Source: Glandiceps talaboti
Taxonomy: Eukaryota > Hemichordata > Enteropneusta > Spengelidae
DNA: 64,000 bases
Reading direction: 5' to 3'
Assembly: GCF_964340395.1 (NCBI RefSeq)
Contig: NC_135555.1
Span: 21,302,447 to 21,366,446 of the forward strand
The notes under the pieces were generated by a model. It did not search any database and was not told where the DNA came from. It saw nothing but the letters and a program-made list of their open reading frames with translations. How positions within the stretch are numbered: the stretch's first letter is position 1; each line of letters opens with the position of its first letter. Both the position numbers and the translations under genes were made by a program. Below are positions 50,600-61,619 of this stretch, in pieces.

Positions 50600-52203
50600 A
50601 TACACATAACGATGGGTGGAAAGAAGGGGTGGGTGGGTGGGTGGGTGGGTTGATTTTGAATTTTGAAGAATTGTATCGTACTTAAGACTCCAAGAGATTT
50701 AGACTGAAAAGTTCAGCTGTTGGTCCATTTGTGTAACCACTCTCTACCCCAGAGAGGGCGCAGTATATAAGTGGAAGTAACGCCTGGATCTTTCAGTTTT
50801 TAGGCATAGCTAGATTATAAAATGCAACCGTTGGTGGCGCTTAACGGCTGTATTTTCCTGTCCCAGTATTTTGTCTGCCTTCTTTTCATAAACAGGTGAC
50901 AGTTTGGGTCAGTCAACAACTTGTATTGATTAATCGAGATATAAATAAAGATGGAATGTTAGACCTCTCAAATCACAATTCACCCAGAAGTAAGGGCATG
51001 GTCAGAATTTATGGTGGGGGGGGGCGAAAATGGGTGGCTACGAAAAAAATTGGGTGAGCATGAAAATGTTGATGGGCTGAAAGGGGTCCACGAAATATTT
51101 TCTTCGTGGTTTGAACCAAATTAAACCTCAGAAGCAGTCATTTACTGCGTACATTTGAAAATTTCTTGTCACTTCGCTGTAATATTAATACGTTCTAAGG
51201 AATATATTCAGTGATGAGGTGGGTGACTGCCATGCAAATGTGTTTGTGTATGTGACTTAATCTCTCTTCCACCTATGTGTGTGTTTGCGTGTGCGCTTGC
51301 ACGTGCGTATCAATGTGTGTGTATCAATGTCCACTTCATTTACCTACCATATATAAAGAAATTTGGAATCTGAAGGAAAGGAATCAGCCATACAATATTG
51401 AGTGGGATATCATAACCCAAGCAGCTGCTTAAACGAATGAGACGAAACATAATGTTGTAATCTGTGTTTAACTGAGAAACTACGGTATAACCATGCTGGA
51501 GCACGTCTGAAAATGCCATCACGAAAAAAAATATTATCTCATCACCGTGAAAAGTAAGTACATCGGATTACTCTAATATAATTTACGGTTTAAAGTTCTG
51601 TCATAAATACCAGTGTAGGCAGTGATATGTCGACTGTATGATATGCCGTATCGCACCGCCATAACCGACCAGCTCCTACGCGTTGACTGAAGTACGAGGG
51701 CGCCCCTACATGGCGTTACGTAGATAACATATATGAAAAAATATCATAACTTCATAGATTAAGAGTAAATGAGTGTGGCTGGAAAATATTCCTGATTTTT
51801 CCTGTAAAACGTTGTAACTTGTATACATAACATTTCGTTAAAATTCTGCTTACTTGAGTAGGAGCGCCACTAGCGGCCAAAGTCCATTAGCCTTTTCTCT
51901 CTAGCTAGCTGTGCAGAAAACTGGACTATGGCATATTCAGCACGTGCATGAGGCCTCGAGGACAAGATGAAATTCGCAACCAGTGAATCTTCATCATTCC
52001 GTTCTGTGAACCTACAAATCATGGTATGAAGAATATAGGAAAATGTTTTGTTGTTTTGTTTTTAACTCCTTTACATTCAATGGATTATCCGTACGTACCC
52101 TCTGCTCTGCATTAGTTCGGGGTGGTCCTGCTTTGCCGAATAATCGTAGTCAATATACAGATATTGTATCTGGTTGACAAGTCAGAATATTATCAATTTT
52201 CTA
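50600..52203. other. Spacer without a recognised gene
   Basis: It holds (GGGT)n at 50628-50650, a G run near 51016, and a CTCF-like ccactagcggcc at about 51866. No coding feature was supported. Confidence 0.5.
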
Positions 52204-53554
52204 TGCATTTGTTACTGTAGTGTTGTATATATGAAGTTTTCCCTCCGTTTGGTTGGTTTATTTCTTGACCATTTGAGTCTCGTGATACCCGAGATCTGTC
52301 TGATAGCTATTGTTAATACACATAAGTAAAAAGAACATAGTTGCCAATGGCAACAAATGTACGGTTCTATCACGTGTATCACCTATTATTCGTTCGATGA
52401 CGATTCCATAATTCGGTTGTGAGCGAAGACGATGAAAGCGGCGGCATAGTCCCTCCCTCCAAATGTCACTGAAATTCATCAATTTGTAAGTACATGTATT
52501 CAAAATACTCAAAATTCATTTTCTCTTTATGTTACGGAGGTCATGAAAGGTGCATATATCCAGGGCAGACTCGCAGTCATCATTATTTACGACTAAAAAA
52601 CAAAACTAGAAGCGGGGATTTTACACATTGTCCCGAAAACAAGCGTTAGTGCCATTCTCAACAGAGAGGGCACAATCCACTACGCATATTATACTTTTCA
52701 CCGTGTACTTTCCACAATTGTTTCCGAGGACGGAGTTGGTATCATCTGAAAACTCTAACGACAACTGCGGTTTTCCTAATTTTCCATCATTTTCGTTTAT
52801 CTTCCCAGTGCAAAAAATTCTTAACCGCACGTTCGTGCAACAACTATTGATAAATTTAGGTTTCTTTCAGTATTTCCGTCGAATTTTAGTCTTGGAGCGG
52901 TAGCTTTAACTCTTTCCGCTATGTTGGTGTTGTTCTATCAATACAGAAAGATGTATGTGAACTTTTTATGTCCCGTTTAACGTATAAAGTCTATTTGGTT
53001 AGCTGTTGAAAATAAAAACACCTTAAATGTAGGATATCCGCTGTGCACAACATGTCATGCCGAGAAGATAAGATTTGACCAGGATCGTGTTCGTTGATAA
53101 AAACGACTTCACGTGAAAATAGTTATCATTCTGACAGACACTTCATGTCTTTTTTTCTTTCTTTTTTCTATTTTTTTCAATTCATCTTACTTTATTTTTT
53201 AATCTTTATTAATTCATCAAACTCATTCTATTTATCACTATTTCGTTCCCATCTTTAGTTATTCTTTAAACTTCTTTTGATACGTGCATACTTACTATGA
53301 CAAAATGTATGGAGAAAAAATGATATAAAAATTTGGATTTAACGCATAACCCCTAATATCCCATACCACGATCCTATATATCCGCCTTAACGTAACCTTA
53401 AAAGCAATTTAAACACCGTAGAGAATGTAAAAAAAAAAAGACAATGTACAGCCCCCCCCCCCCCCGGAGATGTATCAAGAAATAAACTAAGTAAAGTTCC
53501 TCCCCATCCCTACCCTCCCTAACGAACTTCGATCATTGAAGTAATTATTCGAAG

Positions 53555-55575
53555 CTGATCAAATCTGGATAGATGATAAAGATATATGCCAACGGTGGGT
53601 TAAGTGCTGGTAACCTCTGACCCCATATCATTCATGAAATCTTGGATTATTATTCAAATTTGTCATGTCAAAAGAAGATGAAATCTGGATAGATGGTAAA
53701 GATCTATCCCAACGGTGGGTCGAGTGCTGGTAACCTCTGACCCCATATTATTCATAAAATCTTGGAATATTCAAATTTGTCATGTCAAAAGAAGATGAAA
53801 TCTGGAGAGATGGTAAAGATCTATCCCAACGGTGGGTTAAGTGCTGGTAACCTCTGACCCCATATTATTCATGAAATCTTGGAATATTCAAATTTGTCCT
53901 ATAAAAAGAACATGAAATCTGGATAGATGGTAAAGATCTATCCCAACGGTGGGTTAAGTGCTGGTAACCTCTGACCCCATATTATTTACAAAATCTTGGA
54001 ATATTCAAATTTGTCATGTCAAAAGAAGATGAAATCTGGATAGATGGTAAAGACCTATCCCAACGGTGGGTTAAGTGCTGGTAACCTCTGACCCCATATT
54101 ATTCATGAAATCTTGGAATATTCAAATTTGTCATGTCAAAAGAAGATGAAATCTGGATAGATGGTAAAGATCTCTCCCAACGGTACGTCAAGTGCTAGTA
54201 CCTCAGACCCCATATTATTCATGAAACTTGGAATATTCAAATTTGTCATGTCAAAAGAAGATGAAATCTGGAGAGATGGTAAAGATCTATCCCAAGGGTG
54301 GGTCAAGTGCTGGTAACCTCTGACCCCATATTATTCATGAAATCTTGGAATATTCAAATTTGTCCTATAAAAAGAAGATGAAATCTGGATAGATGGTAAA
54401 GATCTATCCCAACGGTGGGTCAAGTGCTGGTAACCTCAGACCCCATGTATTTACACAATCTTGGAATATATAAATTTGTGCCATCAAAAGAAGATGAAAT
54501 CTGGATAGATGGTAAAGATCTATCCCAACGTTGCGTTAAGTGCTGGTAACCTCTGACCCCATATTATTCATGAAATCTTGGAATATTCAAATTTGTCCTA
54601 TAAAAAGAAGATGAAATCTGGATAGATGGTAAAGATCTATCCCAACGGTGGGTTAAGTGCTGGTAACCTCTGACCCCATATTATCTATGAAATCTTGGAA
54701 TATTCAAATTTGTCATGTCAAAAGAAGATGAAATCTGGACAGATGGTAAAGATCTATCCCAACGGTTGGTCAAGTGCTGGTAACCTCTGACCCCATATTA
54801 TTCATGAAATCTTGGAATATTCAAATTTGTCCTATAAAAAGAAGATGAAATCTGGATAGATGGTAAAGATCTATCCCAACGGTGGGTTAAGTGCTGGTAA
54901 CCTCTGACCCCATATTATCTATGAAATCTTGGAATATTCAAATTTGTCATGTCAAAAGAAGATGAAATCTGGATAGATGGTAAAGATCTATCCCAACGGT
55001 GGGTTAAGTGCTGGTAACCTCTGACCCCATTTTATTCATGAAATCTTGGAATATTCAAATTTGTCCTAAAAAAAGAAGATGAAATCTGGATAGATGGTAA
55101 AGATCTATCCCAACGGTGGGTCAAGTGCTGGTAACCTCTGACCCCATATTATTCATGAAATCTTGGAATATTCAAATTTGTCATGTCAAAAGAAGATGAA
55201 ATCTGGACAGATGGTAAAGATCTATCCCAACGGTTGGTCAAGTGCTGGTAACCTCTGACCCCATATTATTCATGAAATCTTGGAATATTCAAATTTGTCA
55301 TGCCAAAAGAAGATGAAATCTGGATAGATGGTAAAGATCTATCCCAACAGTGGGTCAAGTGCTGGTAACCTCTGACCCCATATTATTCATGAAATCTTGG
55401 AATATTCAAATTTATCCTATGAAAAGAAGATGGAATCTGGATAGATGGTAAAGATCAATCCCAACGGTGGGTTAAGTGCTGGTAACCTCTGACCCCATAC
55501 TATTAATGAAACTTTGAATATTCAAATTTGTCATGTCAATGGAAGATTAAATATATCTAGATGATCTAGGTCTAT
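53555..55575. repeat. 117 bp tandem repeat, about 17 units (copy B)
   Basis: Same unit as in copy A, but most units read tttgtcatgtcaaaagaag or tttgtcctataaaaagaag where copy A has tttatcctgtc. Units are more alike within an array than between arrays, so each array has homogenised on its own. Confidence 0.95.
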
Positions 55576-55578
55576 CCT

Positions 55579-55840
55579 AGACTGTCGACAGTCGCTCGCG
55601 CCTTTTTTTTCATACGTCTTATCTAAACTCTGGCGCAACACTACTATAATCGCATACTGATATCGAGGACCGAAGGCCCGAATGATCGAGGGCCGAAGGC
55701 TCGGGCCTTCGGTCCTCGATCACTCGGGCCTTCGGCCCTCGATATCAGTTTGCGATTAGACTAGTGTAATGTTGCGCCTGATCGGAGTTTATTAGATAAA
55801 ACGTAGGGGAAAAAATGGCGCGAGCGACTGTCGACAGTCT
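55579..55840. mobile_element. 262 bp palindromic MITE with self-palindromic ends
   Basis: Perfect 24 bp inverted ends (55579-55602 and 55817-55840) begin AGACTGTCGACAGTCGCTCG. The outer 14 bases GACTGTCGACAGTC are themselves a palindrome. The centre repeats ATCGAGGGCCGAAGGC in both orientations, four times. It interrupts copy B of the duplication, and copy A lacks it. No coding capacity. Confidence 0.85.
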
Positions 55841-56183
55841 CGGTCTATCCCAACAGTGGGTAATTTGCTGGTATCTTCTGACCTCATATTATTTATGGAA
55901 TCTTAGAAAAGCCACATTTTGCCATCAAAAGGATAGCTGGACAGAGCATTGGTAAAATCCAACCTCCCTGCCTTCAACTGTTTGGCTTGTAAATGTTTGG
56001 CATGAAGGAAGGGTTGGGTAGCTGGCTCAGAGTACTCGTATCTCAAGATTTAAAGAATACATTTGTACTTCTGATCAGTAAACAATCGTGCATTTCAGTA
56101 ATTTCATGTATTTTTCAACATTAAATCAACAATAAAGACACCTCTATAAAAAGTTGAGGTACATTAATTGTGATATGTTTTAT

Positions 56184-56460
56184 TAGTCCCTGCCGGACGA
56201 AGTCTGGAACGAGGACTTATGGATTGGATTCCGTCTGTCCGTGCGTCCGTCTGTCCATGCGTCCGTGCGTCCAGAGCCGTTTCTTGGAGATGCATGGACC
56301 AATTTTTTTCAAACTTGGTACAGGGGCAACATACAATGGCATACATATGCACGTCAATTTGTTTCATGATACGATCCAATATGGCCACCTAGCAGCCATT
56401 TTGTTTGCAAATTTTCCCTGTCAAAAGCCATAACTCAGACATGCTTGAACAGGTCCCCCC
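56184..56460. mobile_element. Dispersed repeat starting GTCCCTGCCGGACGAAGTC
   Basis: A run of GTCCGT/GTCCAT repeats is followed by agatgcatggaccaattttt, caaacttggtacaggggcaa and ccaatatggccacctagcag. The pattern resembles a repeat family common in marine invertebrate genomes (recalled, not checked). The right end is uncertain. Confidence 0.45.
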
Positions 56461-56469
56461 ATACCCGAC

Positions 56470-57000
56470 CCATCCTTTATTGTTGAATGTATTATTCCAT
56501 CACGTCATCTTGAATAGTAGGGATGTCCCATGTCCAACGAGGAGATACAACATGAGTAGGCATGCTCCATGTCCAACAAGCAGACACAACATATCTAAGT
56601 CTGTTTGATTTAGGTTCACAAGTGTTGTTGTACAATGGTTCACAATTATATCTCTAAAATTTATAGAACAGTTCCAAAATCAACTTTGATCAGTACTAAA
56701 CCTGCTTTTCTTTGAATCAGTCAATTCCTCTAAGTTCTCAGGGAAGATATTATTTTTTGTATTTCGTTATATTTATTGTTCCTCAATTTTCATTGTCAAC
56801 TTGAGAAAGATTTATTTGTACATCTTTATAAGAGATTTATATTGAAAGAAAAATATATTGATTTTAATACTGGTTTATTGACTCCTGTCTTGTTTTTTAA
56901 ATTGTCTTAATTTACAGAAGCCAAATAGTCCCCTTCAGATATTGACTGTGTCATTGAGATATTGCAACAAAAAATACATGAGAATAAGGTTTCCAAATTT
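56470..57000. other. AT-rich spacer
   Basis: A short duplicated phrase (catgtccaacgaggagatac and catgtccaacaagcagacac) lies near 56530-56590. No gene was seen. Confidence 0.45.
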
Positions 57001-57009
57001 GCTCATTTC

Positions 57010-57185
57010 TGGTGCATTGTCACAAATTTTTTTTTCACTTCTGTCTGTTATGACAATTTTTTTTCTCAAGCCATTACAGGATCAAATTTTTTTTTCTGGT
57101 TCACCTGGAAACAATTTTTTATCTTCTCAAAATCCTCCGTTACCCCCCCCCCCCAGAAATCAAATGGTTCTCCCCTTACTCCGTA
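57010..57185. repeat. Homopolymer-rich motif shared with the large TIR elements
   Basis: Four T runs preceded by A, a C run (57145-57156) and then atcaaatggttctcccctta match the layout at 19688-19840 and 42710-42860. There C runs are followed by atcaaatggtccacctctta. It lies outside any recognised TIR element. Confidence 0.6.
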
Positions 57186-57531
57186 TGTATTTATTTAACG
57201 TACCTGACGTTTCGGCTGTATACTGACAGCCTTTTTTTCGGGGGCTAAGAGTACAAATACTGTAATGAACTAAAATTAAAAAGTGAAAAAAATTCTAGGA
57301 TGGTCATAATACAACTTTCAATTTAATGGCCTTTTACATAATATTAGCTCATCACAAGAGGCTCTGACATGGAATAATGCATAGATGTCGTTTTTTCATT
57401 ACACGTGTAATCACTTAGAAATAGTATCACTAAAATGGTAAAATGCGACATCTGAGCCACGAACAACTTGCGCATTCGATGTGTATTCAGTCGAATGCTG
57501 TCGTATCCGGGCAAAGTAATGTGTCGTCATC

Positions 57532-57543
57532 AACCCGGAAGTA
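57532..57543 (+). promoter_or_regulatory. ETS-like site ACCCGGAAGTAG upstream of the I9 gene
   Basis: It lies in a CpG-richer stretch (57460-57790) about 480 bases upstream of the I9 start codon. A TCTCTTTTCTAG just before the ATG could be a 5' UTR splice acceptor. Weak evidence. Confidence 0.25.
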
Positions 57544-57868
57544 GAAGATAACGGGCCATACAGTTAGTGCAATCAACGCCATCGGTGCTTCCTAATGTTT
57601 ACATCGACGTTTTCTGTTTTATTCACTGAAAGGTATCGTTCAATTTAACACGAATGTTTTGTTTCTCGATCTGCTGAATGTGCCACGTTGTTGTAGTAAT
57701 GTTATTTTCAGGCAAAATTTCATATTTTAGCGGTTATCGTCGACGGTCGTACACGTACGCGTGTCCTGGGGGTCTTACCAATGGAACGACCGCAGATTGC
57801 AGATTTTCAACATAGGGAAATGTTCGCGTAGCTCAGCGAAAAGTTAACAGTGCGGGTACATTAGTAAA

Positions 57869-57905
57869 CGATGACGATGATGATGATGATGACGACGACG
57901 ACGAC

Positions 57906-57986
<81 letters not shown>
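57869..57986. repeat. (GAT)n/(GAC)n microsatellite
   Basis: About 39 triplets ending 25 bases before the I9 gene start. On the minus strand it reads poly-Ser, which is not a gene. Confidence 0.95.
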
Positions 57987-58011
57987 CTCTCTTTTCTAGG
58001 AAGAAAACGTA

Positions 58012-58152
58012 ATGATGAAAGTTGCAATGTACAGCATCATCTTTGTGCTAGTGGCATTTTCGACTGTACACAGTGAACGAGATAGGTTGGCACCTCTATA
58101 TACACACAGTCCAAGTGAACGTGTAGATGGTGAATACATTGTCAAAATAGAG
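58012..58152 (+). CDS. I9 gene exon 1
   Basis: 141 bases, phase 0 donor GTATGG. It encodes the signal peptide and the first I9 strand (EYIVKIE). Confidence 0.85.
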
Positions 58153-59943
58153 GTATGGTTGGAAGATAATTATCACCATTATTAAAGTTGTTGATTCTTG
58201 GATGGACGGATGGATGGATGGATGAACGGGAGGGTGGGTGGATGGATGGAGGTGTGGGTGGGTGGGGGGGGGGGGTAGGTTGGTTGGCGAATGTATGAAT
58301 AGAATAGAATAGAATCTTTATTGCATCTGTTAAGAAAAACTACATTTCTTCACTGGATTTTCTGCAATGTGTTTGTTAAAAAAACTTATAAGTAAATATA
58401 TAAACTAGAGTAATAATAGTTAACAAAGATAACAAAATAAGGTTTATACGATTGTGTAGACTTTAGGTTAGAGAAATGTAATGTGTATCTTTTAACTCTA
58501 TATAATGCCGGATACTGGATATATGGATAGATGTATGTATGAATGGATCTGATGGATGGACCCGGTGGATGGATAGATATATGATGGATTCACTAATGGA
58601 TGGATCTGATGAACGTGTGTTTGTTTGTTTGTTTGTTTGTTTGTTTGTTTGTTTGTTTGTTTGTTTGTTGTATTTTGTGTGTGGGTTTTTTTTGGTAGGA
58701 TCTATCTGGAATAGTAGTACATGTACATAATTTAATATAATGCAATGCATGATGGGTGAAATCCAAAACTGATTGTCTATTTCCTCAGCCCAACAAGATA
58801 AGTATTCCACATTATGAGGTACATGTTTTGTTAAAACAAGGGGACCATAAAATATTTTGGGAAAAAACATGCCATTCTAAGCCAAACATTTTGAGAGAAC
58901 AATATTGTACCCTTTCACCTAAATAATCAATACCTAATTTTACACCAATAGACTCAAAAACTTACCCAAAAGACGGTCAAATGTGGGAGATACCACCAAC
59001 CCCAGGCATGTTCCTCCTAGTTCTACATATCCAAGATATATTGTTTATTTCCATGATAGCCTGGGGTTCTAGTTTTACATGTAAAAACAGCACCTTTAGG
59101 TAAAATTTACCTTCTTACCTCCATCTGACCTACACACATACCAGGAATCATTACATGTTTTATTTGCTTTCAATTGACCATCAGAATTCGTGTTCAGATG
59201 ATTGCTTTGATAACGTCATAGATGAGTTTCTAGACAAGACAGAGAATGATGGCTATGATGACGTGTTGATCATAAACAGAATGAAGACGCTCAACATGTT
59301 TGTTGCTAGGATACCAAGAAAGGCTGTTGAAATTGTAAGTGTATTGCTACCTGTCTCACTGAATTGTTACAACCCATCTCTCTGAACTGTTATAACCCTT
59401 CTCACTGACTTGTTACAACCCATATCACTAAACTGTTACAATCCATCTCTCTGAACTCTTACAATCCACCTCACTGAATTGCTAAAACCCTTCTCACAGA
59501 ACTCAGTTACAACCCATCTCACTGAACTGTTACAACCCTTCTCTCTGAACTGTTACAACCCTTTTCACTCAACTGTTACAATCCATCTCATTCAACTGCT
59601 GTAACCCTTCACCCTATACTGTTACAACATGGGGAATGTGCACCTACAGAATTTCATCTGTTATCATAAAATTGTAACGACTTCAGGTATCAATTTAACT
59701 ATCTCCCAGCATCCTATGTATAAATGGGCTGATACCTGCACCAATGAAACTAAATCAAGAGATAACTGTTTCTGAGTTTTCTATGTTTAATGTTTGTATC
59801 TATTTCAGTTGCAACGAATGGACAATATCAAATTCATTGAAGAAGACTCTATTGTCACAATAAATAATGAGGAAGTCAGAGAAGTTGCTGCTGAGGAAGT
59901 CAGAGAGGTTGATGTAGAAGTAGATGACTTTGGGGTTGAATAA
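58012..59943 (+). CDS. Secreted stand-alone I9 (subtilisin propeptide-like) inhibitor, 3 exons, 141 aa
   Basis: Exons 58012-58152, 59185-59334 and 59809-59943 join to 426 bases, all junctions phase 0 and GT-AG. Residues 1-21 are a signal peptide (MMKVAMYSIIFVLVAFSTVHS). The I9 fold follows: DGEYIVKIE (first strand), an insert with two cysteines (CSDDC), FDNVIDEFL (helix), INRMKTLNMFVARIP (central strands), KAVEILQRMDNIKFIEED (second helix and last strand). The FVARIP and IKFIEED blocks are the I9 hallmarks. No S8 protease domain follows: the protein ends with an acidic tail of EVREV repeats. It is probably a secreted inhibitor or chaperone of a subtilisin-like protease. Two start ATGs are adjacent; the first was taken. 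Confidence 0.85.
58195..58280. repeat. (GGAT)n/(GGGT)n and G-run microsatellite
   Basis: In intron 1 of the I9 gene. A (TTTG)n tract lies further on at 58618-58668. Confidence 0.9.
59185..59334 (+). CDS. I9 gene exon 2
   Basis: 150 bases, phase 0, acceptor GACCATCAG, donor GTAAGT. It encodes CSDDCFDNVIDEFL to IPRKAVEI. A second AG 13 bases downstream would break the frame. Confidence 0.87.
59353..59630. repeat. ~25 bp degenerate minisatellite, about 11 copies
   Basis: Units of the form ctcactgaactgttacaacc with catct or cttct, in intron 2 of the I9 gene, starting 20 bases after the exon 2 donor. Confidence 0.85.
59809..59943 (+). CDS. I9 gene exon 3
   Basis: 135 bases, acceptor TCTATTTCAG, stop TAA 59941-59943. 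It encodes LQRMDNIKFIEEDSIVTI and the acidic tail. Confidence 0.87.
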   Translation: MQRMDNIKFIEEDSIVTINNEEVREVAAEEVREVDVEVDDFGVE

Positions 59944-60133
59944 GATACTTAAAGTGGCACAAGCTGAGTTTGTAAGCGAAATACTTGAGTGAAAATACTT
60001 AAACAAAACCTCATTCTAGTAAAACGCTGTTAATGTTAATGCATGTCTTCTATAACATTACAATTGTCTGCTGACATTGTTAGAACAGCTGATTGTGTAG
60101 TAGGGGTTTCCTTGACATTTTTATTGTATGCCT

Positions 60134-60139
60134 AATAAA
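60134..60139 (+). promoter_or_regulatory. Polyadenylation signal of the I9 gene
   Basis: AATAAA about 190 bases past the stop, in an ordinary 3' UTR context. Confidence 0.45.
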
Positions 60140-60346
60140 TTACGTCATTTATAACTTATATCCTAATACTAGTATGAGTTCAGTCCATTGCAAGTGATGG
60201 TAAAGAATGCTGCTGCAGTATTAAGTAGAATACTCAAAGTATTGTATTCAAGAACTACTCCCTAAATGTATAAACTCAGCTTGTGCCCCTTTAAAAACAA
60301 TTGTTTGTTGATTAATTACACAGTAATGAGAGACAATATACAAATA

Positions 60347-60350
<4 letters not shown>

Positions 60351-60390
<40 letters not shown>

Positions 60391-60513
60391 ACACACACAG
60401 CCACACACACACACACACACAACACACACAGCCACACAACACAACACATACACACAACACATACACACAACACACACACACACACAACACAACATAACAC
60501 ACACACACACACA
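60351..60513. repeat. (CA)n microsatellite
   Basis: Interrupted CA repeat with CAACA and CATA variants. The Cys-Val and Thr-His frames it opens are not genes. Confidence 0.97.
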
Positions 60514-60750
60514 CAGTCAGTCACATCTTTCCAAGTAACATTGGTTTAACTGATAGTGGAAACCAAGGTTTCAGCTAAGATAATTTGGGTGTTGACCCAA
60601 AAATCAATTTGATTGAATTTATTGTACCATAATATGTATATAGTTTTTACAGATTACATTTATCCACAGGTGATTCACTGCATTTCAGGGTGCGTGATAT
60701 CATGATTACGTCATCAATTTTTAAAAAAATGTTCTAGTTGCAGCTTTAAT

Positions 60751-61150
60751 GAATCAGCAATATACCGGTATAGACCATTAATACAATCAGCAATATACCG
60801 GTATAGACCATTAATACAATCAGCAATATACCGGTATAGACCATTAATACAATCAGCAATATACCGGTATAGACCATTAATACAATCAGCAATATACCGG
60901 TATAGACCATTAATACAATCAGCAATATACCGGTATAGACCATTAATACAATCAGCAATATACCGGTATAGACCATTAATACAATCAGCAATATACCGGT
61001 ATAGACCATTAATACAATCAGCAATATACCGGTATAGACCATTAATACAATCAGCAATATACCGGTATAGACCATTAATACAATCAGCAATATACCGGTA
61101 TAGACCATTAATACAATCAGCAATATACCGGTATAGACCATTAATACAAT
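60751..61150. repeat. 33 bp tandem array, 12 nearly perfect copies
   Basis: The unit contains aatcagcaatataccggtat and agaccattaatac. Copies look identical. Because 33 is divisible by three, the minus strand stays open as a repeated MVYTGILLIVL peptide; this follows from the repeat and is not evidence of a gene. Each unit has the palindrome ATACCGGTAT. Confidence 0.97.
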
Positions 61151-61469
61151 CTTTGGTGGTATTCCTATGTTTTGTGTGAAAGTATTTGTGATGTTAATAT
61201 TTTAGTATTGCCAACATCAGTTTTATTTTATGGTCAATGCAATATTGAAATAAATCATTTTTAGTACAGAATTTATATGATATATGAAATTTAATAAATA
61301 TCTTTATATCTATGTTTTGTATGGTGGTCCTTCCATTTGGGATACAATTAATTACTGCATTGGTATTTTACATTTCTCCTATCCTCACATATCCATCAAT
61401 TTACTTACAGGTCCTCTTCTGATAAGCAACCTTTCTCAGCCTCTAACACCTGATCTGATCAAATATACT

Positions 61470-61615
61470 TGATTTGTTGGTTGGTTGGTTCCTTTGTTGG
61501 TTCACTGGCTGGCTGGCTGGCTGGTTGGTTGGTTGGTTGGTGGGTGGGTGGGTGGGTGAGTTGATGGGTTGGTTAGTTGCTTTGTTGGTTCTCTGGCTGG
61601 CTGGCTGGTTGGTTG
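61470..61615. repeat. (TTGG)n/(GGCT)n low-complexity tract
   Basis: Two short clusters of ggttggtt, ggctggct and gggtgggt. Confidence 0.9.
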
Positions 61616-61619
61616 ATTG

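Larger units (their letters stand above)
52204..56183. repeat. Segmental duplication, copy B (~4 kb)
   Basis: Homologous to 43436-47056. The right part is separated from the array by a 262 bp MITE (55579-55840). Its right boundary coincides with the start of another dispersed repeat at about 56184. Confidence 0.85.

Noticed and set aside
57833-58027. Poly-Ser ORF
   Set aside because: Minus-strand reading of the (GAT)n tract next to the I9 gene.
60746-61141. 131-codon ORF of MVYTGILLIVL repeats as a membrane protein gene
   Set aside because: It follows wholly from the 33 bp array being a multiple of three; no promoter, splice signal or unique sequence.
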